A stretch of DNA of 62,978 nucleotides from Streptomyces toxytricini (lineage in GTDB: Bacteria; Actinomycetota; Actinomycetes; Streptomycetales; Streptomycetaceae): the NCBI RefSeq assembly GCF_014649915.1, contig NZ_BMTY01000020.1, positions 17,063 through 80,040 on the forward strand, in the 5' to 3' direction. The notes below the pieces were generated by a model. That model had not been told where the DNA came from and made no database searches. It was given only the letters and a program-made list of their open reading frames with translations. Positions 47,286 through 56,634 of this stretch are shown here, piece after piece (the first letter of the stretch is position 1; the number at the start of each line of letters is the position of its first letter). Position numbers and translations under genes: made by a program.

Positions 47286-47646
47286 CGGGGGTCCCCCAGA
47301 TGTCGTAGAGCCGTACTTCCAGGACCGCGAGGACCACCGCGCCGGCGGCCACCGTCACCGATCCCCACTTGGTGCGCTCGCTCAGCGAGAGCAGCCCGGC
47401 GGCCGGGACCGCGGCGAACGCCCCCACCAGGTACGCCAGGAAGATCACCGAGCCCTCGTCGGGCCGCTGGCCGCGGGCCAGCATCACGATGCCGACCACC
47501 AGCTGGGCGAGGACCAGCAGGGTCACCACGCCCATGCCGATGAAGTGCCAGTCCTTGGTCGGCTGGTTCCGCAGGGCGGCGAAACCGCACCAGGCGGCGA
47601 GTGCGAGGGCGGCCGCGCCGATGGCGACCGTCAGGGCGTCGAGCAT
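47278..47646 (-). CDS. Small membrane protein
   Basis: A 122-residue protein with four hydrophobic segments (LTVAIGAAALALAAWCGFAA, HFIGMGVVTLLVLAQLVVGI, VIFLAYLVGAFAAVPAAGLL, SVTVAAGAVVLAVLEV). First gene of a two-gene unit with the next membrane protein; they may form a complex. Function unknown. Confidence 0.82.
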   Translation of the reverse strand: MLDALTVAIGAAALALAAWCGFAALRNQPTKDWHFIGMGVVTLLVLAQLVVGIVMLARGQRPDEGSVIFLAYLVGAFAAVPAAGLLSLSERTKWGSVTVAAGAVVLAVLEVRLYDIWGTPGA

Positions 47647-47796
47647 GCAGCGAGCGTATTACGGGCCGGGGGAGCGGCTGCGCCCGCCCCTGTGCGGGCA
47701 GCGGCGAAATGCCCCCCGGACCCCGGTAACGGGTGGCCGGGGGAAGACCGATTGTGTCCGGTATCCGACTCATGATCGTCCGCTATTCGGACATAA

Positions 47797-47834
47797 TTGA
47801 TCGGTCAAGGGATATGTCTGGTTTACTGGGGCCC
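47797..47834 (+). promoter_or_regulatory. Putative promoter of the metN leader
   Basis: TTGATC (47797-47802) and TTTACT (47822-47827) are separated by 19 bp, and the latter lies 7 bases before the leader-peptide ATG, so the leader transcript may be leaderless. TTGA-TCGG-TCAA (47797-47808) is a small palindrome over the -35. A further repeat GTCCG/CGGAC is at 47779-47793. Confidence 0.45.
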
Positions 47835-47921
47835 ATGACCACGACGAGCAGCCGCACCCTTGCGACCGAGGCGACGATGACGCCCGGTGCTCGTTGTATG
47901 TGTCGAATGTGCGCTTTCTGA
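47835..47921 (+). CDS. Cys/Met-rich leader peptide upstream of metN
   Basis: A 28-codon frame, starting MTTTSSRTLATEATMTPG and ending ARCMCRMCAF. Three Cys and two Met codons fall within seven codons near the stop, and the codons there (TGT, CGA, GCT) are unusual for this genome. It lies 219 bases before metN, the gene for a methionine importer. This is what a ribosome-stalling leader sensing charged tRNA-Cys/Met should look like. A start at ATG 47877 is possible. Confidence 0.6.
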   Translation: MTTTSSRTLATEATMTPGARCMCRMCAF

Positions 47922-48140
47922 GGGCCCCTCTCCACCCGTCCCGCGCCCCGAAGCGAGACCGGCCGAGCCCGTCCGCCCCGTCCCTGCCCCGCAGAACGGA
48001 CCGGACCGCTCCTGCCCCGCGCCTACGTGGAAACCGCCGTATCAATCCGGTTTGACCCGTATCGCGCCCCAGATGTTTGCCCCGTGCACGGCGCCCAGCA
48101 CACACCGCTGCGCCGCGCACTCGACAGCGACGGAAATCCT
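47922..48140 (+). promoter_or_regulatory. C-rich leader between the leader peptide and metN
   Basis: No convincing gene. The first 100 bases have about 53 C against 28 G and little strong pairing, like a Rho-utilisation region. No T-tract terminator and no SAM-riboswitch core was found. The sequence could couple leader-peptide translation to Rho termination. Confidence 0.45.
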
Positions 48141-49199
48141 GTGATCACCACATCGGGCCTCACGAAGGTCTACCAGTCCCGTGGCCGCGAGGTCACCGCC
48201 CTGGACGGCGTCGACCTCCACGTCCGCGAAGGCGAGGTCTTCGGCGTCATCGGCCAGAGCGGCGCCGGCAAGTCCTCCCTCATCCGCTGCGTCAACCTGC
48301 TGGAGCGTCCCACCTCCGGCACCGTGACCGTCGACGGCGTCGACCTCACCGCCCTCGCCGGCCGGGGCCGCCGCGCCGGCAAGGAGCTCCGCGAGGCCCG
48401 CAGCCGCATCGGCATGGTCTTCCAGCACTTCAACCTGCTCTCCTCGCGGACCGTCCAAGCCAATGTCGAGCTCCCCCTGGAGATCCTGGGCACCCCCGCC
48501 CGCGAGCGCTCCCGCAAGGCCCTCGAACTCCTCGACCTCGTCGGCCTCGCCGACAAGGCCAAGGCCTACCCGGGCCAGCTCTCCGGCGGCCAGAAGCAGC
48601 GCGTCGGCATCGCCCGCGCCCTCGCCGGCGACCCCAAGGTCCTCCTCTCCGACGAGGCCACCAGCGCCCTGGACCCCGAGACCACCCGCTCCATCCTCCA
48701 GCTGCTGCGCGACCTCAACCAGCGCCTCGGCCTGACCGTCCTGCTCATCACGCACGAGATGGACGTCGTCAAGACCGTCTGCGACTCCGCCGCCCTCATG
48801 AAGCGGGGCCGGATCGTCGAGTCCGGCACCGTCGCCGAGCTCCTCGCCACCCCCGGCTCCGAGCTCGCCGAAGAGCTGTTCCCCCTCACCGGCGCCGCCG
48901 GAGGCCCCGACCGCACGGTCGTCGACGTCACCTTCCACGGCGACGCCGCCACCCGGCCGGTCATCTCCCAGCTGTCCCGGACCTACAACATCGACATCTC
49001 GATCCTCGGCGCCGCCATGGACACCGTCGGCGGACGCCAGGTCGGCCGCATGCGCATCGAGCTGCCCGGCCGCTACGAGGACAACGTCGTGCCCGTCGGC
49101 TTCCTCCGCGAACAGGGCCTCCAGGTCGAGCCCGTCGACGCCGCCGGCCCCGACCTCGACACCGAGATCGCCGAACTCGTCAAGGAAGGTGCCAAGTGA
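48141..49199 (+). CDS. metN: Methionine ABC transporter ATPase
   Basis: The 352-residue ATPase of the MetNIQ methionine importer: Walker A GQSGAGKSSL, Q-loop FQHFNLL, signature LSGGQKQR, Walker B VLLSDEAT and H-loop ITHEMD. The C-terminal 90 residues form the NIL domain, which binds methionine and mediates trans-inhibition. GTG 48141 gives the natural N-terminus MITTSGLTKVYQSRG. The stop overlaps metI. Confidence 0.95.
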   Translation: MITTSGLTKVYQSRGREVTALDGVDLHVREGEVFGVIGQSGAGKSSLIRCVNLLERPTSGTVTVDGVDLTALAGRGRRAGKELREARSRIGMVFQHFNLLSSRTVQANVELPLEILGTPARERSRKALELLDLVGLADKAKAYPGQLSGGQKQRVGIARALAGDPKVLLSDEATSALDPETTRSILQLLRDLNQRLGLTVLLITHEMDVVKTVCDSAALMKRGRIVESGTVAELLATPGSELAEELFPLTGAAGGPDRTVVDVTFHGDAATRPVISQLSRTYNIDISILGAAMDTVGGRQVGRMRIELPGRYEDNVVPVGFLREQGLQVEPVDAAGPDLDTEIAELVKEGAK

Positions 49200-49864
49200 C
49201 CTGGTCCGAGATGCAGCCCCTGCTCACCCAGGGCACGTACGACACCCTCTACATGGTGCTGTGGTCCACCCTCGTCACCGTGCTGGGCGGCCTGCCCGTC
49301 GGCATCCTCCTCGTCCTGACCGACAAGGGCGGCCTCCTGCAGAACCGGCCGCTCAACAAGGCCCTCGGCGTGGTCGTGAACATCGGCCGCTCGCTGCCGT
49401 TCATCATCCTGCTGATCGCCCTCATCCCGGTCACCACCGCCGTCGTCGGCACCTTCATCGGCCCCACCGCCATGATCGTCCCCCTGGCCATCGGCGCCAT
49501 CCCCTTCTTCGCCCGCCTCGTCGAGACCGCCGTCCGAGAGGTGGACCACGGGCTCGTCGAAGCCGTCGAGTCCATGGGCGGGGGAGTCCCGACCATCGTC
49601 GGCAAGGTGCTCCTGCCCCAGGCCCTGCCCTCGCTCGTCGCCGCCGTCACCACCACCCTGATCACCCTCGTCGGCTACTCCGCGATGGCGGGCGCCGTCG
49701 GCGGCGAAGGCCTCGGCTCCAAGGCCGTCACCTACGGCTTCCAGCGCTTCGAGACCGGCTTCATGCTCGCCACCGTCGCCATCCTCATCGCCCTCGTCAC
49801 CGTGATCCAGCTCATCGGCGACGGCGCCGTACGCCTCCTCGCCCGCCGCGGCCGCACCGCCTGA
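49196..49864 (+). CDS. metI: Methionine ABC transporter permease
   Basis: A 222-residue inner-membrane permease with five hydrophobic helices and the coupling (EAA-type) loop VEAVESMGGGVPTIVGKVLLP. It forms the channel of MetNIQ with two copies of MetN. GTG start overlapping the metN stop by three bases. Confidence 0.94.
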   Translation: MTWSEMQPLLTQGTYDTLYMVLWSTLVTVLGGLPVGILLVLTDKGGLLQNRPLNKALGVVVNIGRSLPFIILLIALIPVTTAVVGTFIGPTAMIVPLAIGAIPFFARLVETAVREVDHGLVEAVESMGGGVPTIVGKVLLPQALPSLVAAVTTTLITLVGYSAMAGAVGGEGLGSKAVTYGFQRFETGFMLATVAILIALVTVIQLIGDGAVRLLARRGRTA

Positions 49865-49994
49865 CCCGGCCCCGCCCACCCGGCGGCCCCCGAACCACCC
49901 ACCCCCCAAGAGCCCGCACTCGTCGTGCTTGGGCCACCACCTGCAAGACCCGCGCACGACCCGCGCACTTGCACCGCAATGAAAGGCACTCTTC

Positions 49995-50855
49995 GTGCGT
50001 AAGAACACCAAGCCCACCGTCCTCGCCGCTGCGACCGCCGCCCTCGCCCTCGGCCTCACCGCCTGCGGCAGCGCCTCGGACCCCTCCTCCGCCGCGTCCG
50101 GCGGCGCCGCGGACGAGAGCAAGCCCCTCGTCGTCGCGGCCTCCCCGAGCCCGCACGCCGACGTCCTGAACTTCGTCAAGGACAAGCTCGCCGCCAAGGA
50201 GGGCCTCAAGCTGGAGGTCAAGGAGTTCACCGACTACGTCCTGCCCAACACCGCCACCGAGCAGGGCCAGGTCGGAGCCAACTACTTCCAGCACAAGCCG
50301 TACCTCGACGACTTCAACAAGAAGAACGGCACCCACATCGTGCCCGTCGTCAACGTGCACCTGGAGCCCCTCGGCCTGTACTCCAAGAAGGTCAAGGCGA
50401 TCACGGACCTGGGGCCCGGCCACACCGTCGCCGTGCCCAACGACACCACCAACGAGGGCCGAGCCCTCCAGCTGCTCGCCGCGAACAACCTGATCACCCT
50501 CAAGGAAGGCGTCGGCACCAGCGCCAAGCTGTCCGACATCACCGACAAGAAGGGCCTGGAGTTCAAGGAGCTGGAGGCCGCCACCGTCCCGCGCGCCCTC
50601 GGCGACGTCGACGCCGCCGTCATCAACGGCAACTACGCCCTGGAGGCGAAGCTCTCCCCGGCCAAGGACGCCCTCGTCCTGGAGAAGTCCGAGGGCAACC
50701 CGTACGCCAACTTCCTCGCGGTCAAGGCCGGCAACGAGAAGGACCCGCGCGTCGAGAAGCTCGCCAAGCTCCTCAACTCCGACGAGGTCCGCAAGTTCAT
50801 CGAGGAGAAGTACCAGGGCTCCGTCACCCCGGCCTTCGGCACCCCCGCCTCCTGA
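49995..50855 (+). CDS. metQ: Methionine-binding lipoprotein
   Basis: A 286-residue NlpA-family lipoprotein, lipobox LTAC with Cys24. The family pattern is complete: PHADVLNFVKDKLAAKEGLK, EFTDYVLPN and NANYFQHKPYLDDF-like region (ANYFQHKPYLDDFNKKNGT). It captures methionine outside the cell for MetI. It lies 130 bases after metI, preceded by GAAAGG and a short A+C-rich leader. Confidence 0.95.
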   Translation: MRKNTKPTVLAAATAALALGLTACGSASDPSSAASGGAADESKPLVVAASPSPHADVLNFVKDKLAAKEGLKLEVKEFTDYVLPNTATEQGQVGANYFQHKPYLDDFNKKNGTHIVPVVNVHLEPLGLYSKKVKAITDLGPGHTVAVPNDTTNEGRALQLLAANNLITLKEGVGTSAKLSDITDKKGLEFKELEAATVPRALGDVDAAVINGNYALEAKLSPAKDALVLEKSEGNPYANFLAVKAGNEKDPRVEKLAKLLNSDEVRKFIEEKYQGSVTPAFGTPAS

Positions 50856-50897
50856 CCCCGCGCCGCGCCCCGCACCGGCGCGGCCGCCCCGGGCACA

Positions 50898-50954
50898 CGG
50901 CCCCGCACACCCCACCGGGCGTGCGGGGCCGCGTCCTGCCCGCGAGCGGGCAGG
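50898..50954 (+). terminator. Double hairpin after metQ
   Basis: CGGCCCCGCAC/GTGCGGGGCCG (50898-50908 with 50921-50931) is followed by CCTGCCCG/CGGGCAGG (50935-50954). Probably ends metNIQ. Confidence 0.75.
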
Positions 50955-51075
50955 GGCGGCCATGCACACAGGCCGTTCGATGCTGCATGCTGTGGCTGGA
51001 CGGCCCGCACGACGGCGCCCCCGCCCACCCGGTCCCGCACCACGGTCGCCCCACCTCTCAGGCATGGAGCTGCGC

Positions 51076-51750
51076 ATGACTACCACCTTCCCGGACGTCA
51101 CCATCAGCACGGACCGGCTGGTGCTGCGCCCCTTCGACGTGGAGGACGTCACCGCGCTCGCCGAGATGATGAACGACGAGCACGTCACCGCCTGGACCCC
51201 CGCACCCCACCCCTACACCCACGCCGACGCCCACGGCTGGGCCACCCGCCACGCCCACGCCGAACGCACCAGCGGCCGCGGCATCGTCTTCGCCGTCGCC
51301 GAGTTCCTCACCCAGCGCCTCGTCGGCACCGTCCACCTGAAGAACACCGACTGGCGCACCCGCAGCACCGAGGCCGCCTACATCACCGCCCCCTGGGCCC
51401 GAGGCGAGGGCTACGCCGGCGAGTCCGTCCTCGCCGTCGCCCAGTGGCTCTTCCGCGGCCAGGGCTTCGAACGCCTCGAAATGCGCACCGCCGCCGACAA
51501 CACCGCCTCCCAGCAGGTCGCACAGAAGATCGGCTGCATCAGCGAAGGCGTTCTGCGCAACGCCTGGATAGCCCGCATCCAGAACGCCGACGGCAGCTGG
51601 AGCCACGCCCGCACCGACCTCATCGTCTGGAGCCTCCTCCCCGAGGACCTCGAAGACACCGACGCATACGGCGCCCCCGACGGCTACGGCAGCGCCCTCG
51701 CCCGCCCCGCCGAAACCGGCGGCCTGCGCGTCGGCGCCGACTGGAACTGA
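51076..51750 (+). CDS. GNAT-family N-acetyltransferase (RimJ/RimL-like)
   Basis: A 224-residue acetyltransferase beginning TISTDRLVLRPFDVEDV, the start typical of RimJ/RimL-type GNATs that modify protein N-termini or small amines. EAAYITAPWARGEGYAGESV is the acetyl-CoA loop, followed by MRTAADNTASQQVAQKIGC. ATG 51076 is preceded by GGAG at 5 bases; ATG 51064 is an alternative. Confidence 0.87.
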   Translation: MTTTFPDVTISTDRLVLRPFDVEDVTALAEMMNDEHVTAWTPAPHPYTHADAHGWATRHAHAERTSGRGIVFAVAEFLTQRLVGTVHLKNTDWRTRSTEAAYITAPWARGEGYAGESVLAVAQWLFRGQGFERLEMRTAADNTASQQVAQKIGCISEGVLRNAWIARIQNADGSWSHARTDLIVWSLLPEDLEDTDAYGAPDGYGSALARPAETGGLRVGADWN

Positions 51751-51833
51751 CGCCCCGCCCGGCCGGGCCCTCCACGGCACGCCCGGCCCACGACCACCCC
51801 TCCACCCCCCACCACCCCAGGAGACAGACGACG

Positions 51834-53036
51834 ATGGCCGACCGGGTCACGGTGATCGGCTGGGACGGCTCCCCCCTGACCGCGGCCGCCCGCTCCGCGC
51901 TCTCCGCCGCCACCCTCGTCGCCGGCGCCGCCCACCACCTCGCCCTCCCCGAGGTGCCGCCCACCGCCGAACGCATCCGCCTCGGCAGCCTCGGCCTCGC
52001 CGCACGCCGCATCGCCGGACACCGCGGCAGTGCCGTCGTGTTCGCCGACGGCGACCCCGGCTTCTTCGGCGTCGTCCGCACCCTGCGCGCCCCCGAGCAC
52101 GGACTGGAGGTCGAGGTGGTCCCCGCCGTCTCCTCCGTCGCCGCCGCCTTCGCCCGCGCCGGCATGCCCTGGGACGACGCCCAGGTCGTCGTCGCCCACC
52201 CCCGCACCCTGCGCCGCGCCGTCAACGTCTGCCGCGCCCACGGCAAGGTCGCCGTCCTCACCTCGCCCGGAGCCGGTCCCGCCGAACTCGCCCTGCTGCT
52301 GGGGCCCGTGCACCGCACCTTCGTCATCTGCGAGGAACTCGGCACCGACCGCGAACAGGTCACCGTCGTCACCTCCGACAAGGCCGCCGACCACGCCTGG
52401 CGCAACCCCAACGTCGTCATCGTCATCGGCGGCCAGACCGTCTCCGCCGACCCCGCCTGGATCCTCGGACACAACCCCGCCCGCACCTCCGGACGGGGCT
52501 GGGCCCGCCCGGAGGACGGCACCGGCGAAGGCGAGTCGGCCACCCTGCGCGCCGCCCAGCTGGCCCGGCTCGGCCCCCGCACCGGCGACCTCGTCTGGGA
52601 CATCGGCGCCGGCTCCGGGGCCTTCGCCGTCGAAGCCGCCGCCTTCGGGGCCGCCGTCATCGCCGTCGACGCCGACCCGCAGGCCTGCGAGCGCACGGCC
52701 GCCGCCGCCCGCGCGCGCGGAGTCCAGCTCCAGGTCCTCGCCGGTCGCGCCCCGCACGTCCTGGAGGACCTCCCCGAACCCGACGTCGTCCGCGTCGGCG
52801 GAGGCGGCGCCGACGTCGTCGCGGCAGTCGCCGAACGCCGCCCCGAACGGATCGTCAGCCACGCCTCCACCCGCGACGAGGCGGAGGCGATCGGCCGCGC
52901 CCTCGCCGAGGGCGGATACGCCGTCGAATGCGCCCTCCTGCAGTCCGTCGGGCTCGACCCCCTCACCTGGAACGAACAGGACCGTACCGTCGTGTTCCTC
53001 CTGGCAGCCCGGCGCCCGGTGAACCACCGGGCCTGA
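51834..53036 (+). CDS. cobL: Precorrin-6Y C5,15-methyltransferase (decarboxylating), CbiE-CbiT fusion
   Basis: Methylates C5 and C15 of the corrin ring and removes a carboxyl group. It is 400 residues: CbiE domain (residues 1-205; VFADGDPGFFGVVRTL, VVPAVSSVAAAFARAG) and CbiT domain (residues 220-395) with the SAM motif VWDIGAGSGAFAVEAA. GGAGACAGACG precedes the ATG. It heads a three-gene corrinoid cluster. Confidence 0.94.
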   Translation: MADRVTVIGWDGSPLTAAARSALSAATLVAGAAHHLALPEVPPTAERIRLGSLGLAARRIAGHRGSAVVFADGDPGFFGVVRTLRAPEHGLEVEVVPAVSSVAAAFARAGMPWDDAQVVVAHPRTLRRAVNVCRAHGKVAVLTSPGAGPAELALLLGPVHRTFVICEELGTDREQVTVVTSDKAADHAWRNPNVVIVIGGQTVSADPAWILGHNPARTSGRGWARPEDGTGEGESATLRAAQLARLGPRTGDLVWDIGAGSGAFAVEAAAFGAAVIAVDADPQACERTAAAARARGVQLQVLAGRAPHVLEDLPEPDVVRVGGGGADVVAAVAERRPERIVSHASTRDEAEAIGRALAEGGYAVECALLQSVGLDPLTWNEQDRTVVFLLAARRPVNHRA

Positions 53037-53288
53037 GGCCGGGGTAGGCTGGCCGATCGTCGTACTGCCCTGGTACGCCCAGGGACGGCGGCACAACAAG
53101 ACGCGCGACGTGGCGCAGTCCACAGCAGACCGCGGCGGTTTCGGCCGCCGCGGCGGCGAACGGGCGCGACAATGCTTACTGGTTGTCGCAGGGTGCGTAC
53201 GCGGACGACGCGTCGCACGGCAACCCCGCTCGTTGGTCTTGTGGGCGCCGGGCGATCGAAGAGGCAACACGATGGGCGAGGGGTACGC
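53037..53288 (+). promoter_or_regulatory. Leader of the bluB-cobT gene
   Basis: A 252-bp leader without a convincing gene. A strong hairpin CCGCGGCGG/CCGCCGCGG lies at 53130-53153. I could not find the B12-box sequence of a cobalamin riboswitch. GAGGGG 5 bases before ATG 53289 is the ribosome-binding site. Confidence 0.45.
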
Positions 53289-56200
53289 ATGACCGACACC
53301 GGCCAGGTACCGGGCGAGGGACTCCCGGACAACGCGGGCATGGTGGACCAGCAGGGCATTCCGGCTCAGGTCCCGCAGCCGGGCGCCTACGCCTTCCAGG
53401 ACCTCGTGGACAACCCCGCCGAGGCCGAGGACGAGGAACTCCTGCTGATGCCGAGCGGCCACGGCCACGGCTCGTGGAGCGACCCGCAGGTGGTCCCGCC
53501 GGCGCCGGCCTACCCCGTCGAGACCTCCTACGGCGACGCCCCGTACGCCGACTACGCCGACCCGCACGCCGCCTACGCCGAGCCCGCCCACCCCGCGCCG
53601 GCCGCCTTCCCCGACCCCGCCGACGCCTCGTACGGCGCCGGCGTGCACGAAGCCGGGGGCCGCGACTCCGGCTCCCTGGACCTCGGCGGGATGGTGCCGC
53701 CGCACGCCGCCGCGCAGGCAGCGCCCGTCGCGCCGCCCGTCCGGCCGCTGCACATGGGCCCCGCCGTGCCCGAGGCCACCGGAGTCGTCCGCTCCCTCGC
53801 CGACCGCGGCCCCGCCGCCCCCGTGCCCCCCGCCCCGACCGCGCCCCTGGGCGGCGCCGTCCCGCCCATGCCCGTGCGCCAGGCGGGCCCGCCGACCACC
53901 GGCCCCGAATACCTGGACGTGCCGCGGCAGGACGCCCCCGCGCAGGCGGCCCCGCAGCTCGGCGAGGTCCCGCCGCAGGCCGGCGCGCCCTGGGGCGCCG
54001 AGCCGGTGCCCGCCGCGCAGCCCGCCGCCGTGCAGGCGTTCCCCGCCGCGGAGCCGCAGCAGCCGCAGCCCGCGCCGGAGCAGGCACAGCCGCACCCCGA
54101 CCAGCAGGTACAGTCCGTCCCCGCGGCGGAGGCCACCGAGGCGGCTCCCGAGGCCGTCGCCGAACCCGTCGCCGAGCCCGTCGCCGCGGCGGAGGGCGTT
54201 CCTGCACCGGAGACCGCGGCCGCGCCTGAGGGTGCCCCCGCGCCTGAGGGTGCCCTGGAGGCCGTGGCTCCCGAAGCCGTGGCCGCCCCTGAGGCCGTTC
54301 CCGCGCCCGAGGCCGTTCCGGGCGCCCCGGAGGCCCCGCAGCCCGAGGCCGTGGCTCAGCCGGAGGCCTCAGAGGCTCCCGCCGCCGAAGCGCCCGTCGA
54401 GGCTCCCGCCGGGGAGGCACCGGTGGCCGAGGCTCCCGCCGAGCCGGTGGCCGCCCCGCAGGCGGTTCCGGTGGCCCCGGAGGCCGCCGCGGCTCCCGCC
54501 GAGGCCGTACCCGCCGAGCAGGCCGCGCCCGCCGAGCAGGCCGTACCCGCCGAGGCCGCCGCCCCCGAGCAGCCGGCCGAGGCCGTCCGGGCCGACGTCC
54601 CGGCCGAGCCGGAGGCGGTGGCCGCCGAGGGCGCCGCCCCCGCCGCCGAGCAGCCGCCCGCCCCGCAGGTCCCCGCCGAGCAGGCGCCCGACGCGTCCCA
54701 GGCCGCCGAGCAGCCCGCCGAAGCCCTCGTCCAGCCGGTCCCGGCGGCGCCGGAGCAGCCCGCCGCCGAGCCCTTCCCGGCCGCCGAGCCCGCCGCTCAG
54801 GCCGAAGCCCCGGCCGAGGCCCCCGCCGCCCCCGAAGCCGCCGACCCGGCACCCGCCGAAGCCGCCGCGCCGCGGGAGCCCGCCGCCCCCGCCGGCGAGC
54901 CCGCCCCCGGCTACGCCGACGCCGAGCGCGAGGCCGTCCTGCGCGTCATGCGCGAGCGCCGCGACATCCGCAACGGCTTCCGCACCGACCCCATCCCGCA
55001 CGAGGTGCTGCTGCGCGTCCTGGAGGCCGCGCACCACGCGCCCAGCGTCGGCCACTCCCAGCCCTGGGACTTCGTCGTCATCCGCTCGGCCGAAACCCGC
55101 CGCACGATGCACGAGCTCGCCCAGCGCCAGCGCGAGGCCTACGCCAAGTCCCTGCCCAAGGGCCGGGCCAAGCAGTTCAAGGAACTGAAGATCGAGGCCA
55201 TCCTCGACACCCCCGTCAACATCGTCGTCACCGCCGACCCCACCCGCGGCGGCCGCCACACCCTCGGCCGGCACACCCAGCCGCAGATGGCCCCGTACTC
55301 CTCCGCCCTCGCGGTGGAGAACCTCTGGCTCGCCGCGCGCGCCGAAGGCCTCGGCGTCGGCTGGGTCAGCTTCTTCGACGAGCGCGAGATGGTCCGCGAG
55401 CTCGGCCTGCCCGAACACCTCGAAGTCGTCGCCTACCTGTGCGTCGGATACGTCGACGAGTTCCCCGAGGAGCCCGAGCTCGCGCAGGCCGGCTGGTCGC
55501 AGCGCCGGCCGCTCGCCTGGGTCGTCCACGAGGAGACGTACGGCCGCCGCGCCCTGCCCGGCGAGGCGCCGCACGACCTGCTCTCCGAGACCGTCGCCAG
55601 CATCCGCCCGCTCGACGCGAAGGCGCTCGGCGAGGCCTGGGAGCGGCAGAAGCGCATGACCAAGCCCGCCGGCGCCCTCGGCATGCTGGAGATCATCTCC
55701 GCGCAGCTCGCCGGGCTGTCCCGGGTCTGCCCGCCGCCGATCCCCGAGCCCGCTGCGGTCGCGATCTTCGCCGGCGACCACGGCGTGCACGCCCAGGGCG
55801 TCACCCCCTGGCCGCAGGAGGTCACCACCCAGATGGTGGCGAACTTCCTCGGCGGCGGCGCCGTCTGCAACGCCTTCGCCAACCAGGTCGGCGCCGAGGT
55901 CTGCGTCATCGACGTGGGAGTCGCCGGCGACCTCCCGGCCACCCCCGGCCTGCTGCCCCGCAAGGTCCGCCCCGGCACCGCCGACCTCACCGCCGGCCCG
56001 GCCATGACCCGCGAAGAGGCCGTCGCGGCCATCGAGGTCGGCATCGAGACCGCCCGCGACCTCGTCGCCGCCGGCAACAAGGCCCTGCTCACCGGCGAGA
56101 TGGGCATCGCCAACACCACGGTCTCCGCCGCCCTCATCTCCGTGTTCACCGGCGCCGACCCGTCGGAGGTCACCGGCCGCGGCACCGGCATCAACGACGA

Positions 56201-56627
56201 GACCCACGCCCGCAAGGTGGACGTCGTCCGCCGCGCCCTGGAGCTCCACCAGCCCGACCCCGCGGACCCCATCGGCGTCCTCGCGGCCATCGGCGGGCTG
56301 GAGCACGCGGCGATCGTCGGCCTCCTCCTCGGCGGCGCCTCCCTGCGGACGCCGGTCATCCTCGACGGCGTCAGTGCCGGCGCGGCCGCGCTGGTGGCCC
56401 GGGCCATCGCCCCCGAGGCGCTCTCCGCGTGCATCGCCGGGCACCGCAGTGCCGAGCCCGGGCACGTCGCCGCGCTCAACAAGCTCGGGCTGCGCCCGCT
56501 GGTGGACCTGGACCTGCGGCTCGGCGAGGGCACCGGAGCCCTCCTCGCCCTCCCGCTGGTGCAGAGCGCTGCCCGCGCGATGCACGAGGTCGCCACGTTC
56601 GACTCCGCCGGAGTCACCGAGAAGTAG
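53289..56627 (+). CDS. cobT: BluB-CobT fusion: DMB synthase and DMB phosphoribosyltransferase
   Basis: An 1112-residue fusion. Residues 1-270 are Pro/Ala/Gly-rich with acidic and Tyr/His patches; about 271-537 are Ala/Pro/Glu/Val low complexity. Residues about 542-765 are BluB, a flavin-destroying nitroreductase-fold enzyme making 5,6-dimethylbenzimidazole (RRDIRNGFRTDPIP, APSVGHSQPWDFVVI, GLGVGWVSFFD). Residues about 778-1112 are CobT (FAGDHGVHAQGVTPWPQEVT, TGEMGIANTT, LDGVSAGAAAL), which turns the base into alpha-ribazole phosphate. The fusion lets the product pass directly to CobT. An in-frame ATG at 53172 is unlikely. Confidence 0.93.
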   Translation: MTDTGQVPGEGLPDNAGMVDQQGIPAQVPQPGAYAFQDLVDNPAEAEDEELLLMPSGHGHGSWSDPQVVPPAPAYPVETSYGDAPYADYADPHAAYAEPAHPAPAAFPDPADASYGAGVHEAGGRDSGSLDLGGMVPPHAAAQAAPVAPPVRPLHMGPAVPEATGVVRSLADRGPAAPVPPAPTAPLGGAVPPMPVRQAGPPTTGPEYLDVPRQDAPAQAAPQLGEVPPQAGAPWGAEPVPAAQPAAVQAFPAAEPQQPQPAPEQAQPHPDQQVQSVPAAEATEAAPEAVAEPVAEPVAAAEGVPAPETAAAPEGAPAPEGALEAVAPEAVAAPEAVPAPEAVPGAPEAPQPEAVAQPEASEAPAAEAPVEAPAGEAPVAEAPAEPVAAPQAVPVAPEAAAAPAEAVPAEQAAPAEQAVPAEAAAPEQPAEAVRADVPAEPEAVAAEGAAPAAEQPPAPQVPAEQAPDASQAAEQPAEALVQPVPAAPEQPAAEPFPAAEPAAQAEAPAEAPAAPEAADPAPAEAAAPREPAAPAGEPAPGYADAEREAVLRVMRERRDIRNGFRTDPIPHEVLLRVLEAAHHAPSVGHSQPWDFVVIRSAETRRTMHELAQRQREAYAKSLPKGRAKQFKELKIEAILDTPVNIVVTADPTRGGRHTLGRHTQPQMAPYSSALAVENLWLAARAEGLGVGWVSFFDEREMVRELGLPEHLEVVAYLCVGYVDEFPEEPELAQAGWSQRRPLAWVVHEETYGRRALPGEAPHDLLSETVASIRPLDAKALGEAWERQKRMTKPAGALGMLEIISAQLAGLSRVCPPPIPEPAAVAIFAGDHGVHAQGVTPWPQEVTTQMVANFLGGGAVCNAFANQVGAEVCVIDVGVAGDLPATPGLLPRKVRPGTADLTAGPAMTREEAVAAIEVGIETARDLVAAGNKALLTGEMGIANTTVSAALISVFTGADPSEVTGRGTGINDETHARKVDVVRRALELHQPDPADPIGVLAAIGGLEHAAIVGLLLGGASLRTPVILDGVSAGAAALVARAIAPEALSACIAGHRSAEPGHVAALNKLGLRPLVDLDLRLGEGTGALLALPLVQSAARAMHEVATFDSAGVTEK

Positions 56628-56634
56628 CACCGTC

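Noticed and set aside
47647..48140. SAM riboswitch before metN
   Set aside because: No SAM-I, SAM-II or SAM-IV core was recognisable; the leader peptide explains the region better.
53037..53288. Cobalamin riboswitch before bluB-cobT
   Set aside because: The position and gene content invite it, but no B12-box or conserved core could be found, only one strong hairpin.
53172..53288. Earlier ATG for the bluB-cobT gene
   Set aside because: It adds 39 Arg/Thr-rich residues with no ribosome-binding site, whereas GAGGGG stands before 53289.
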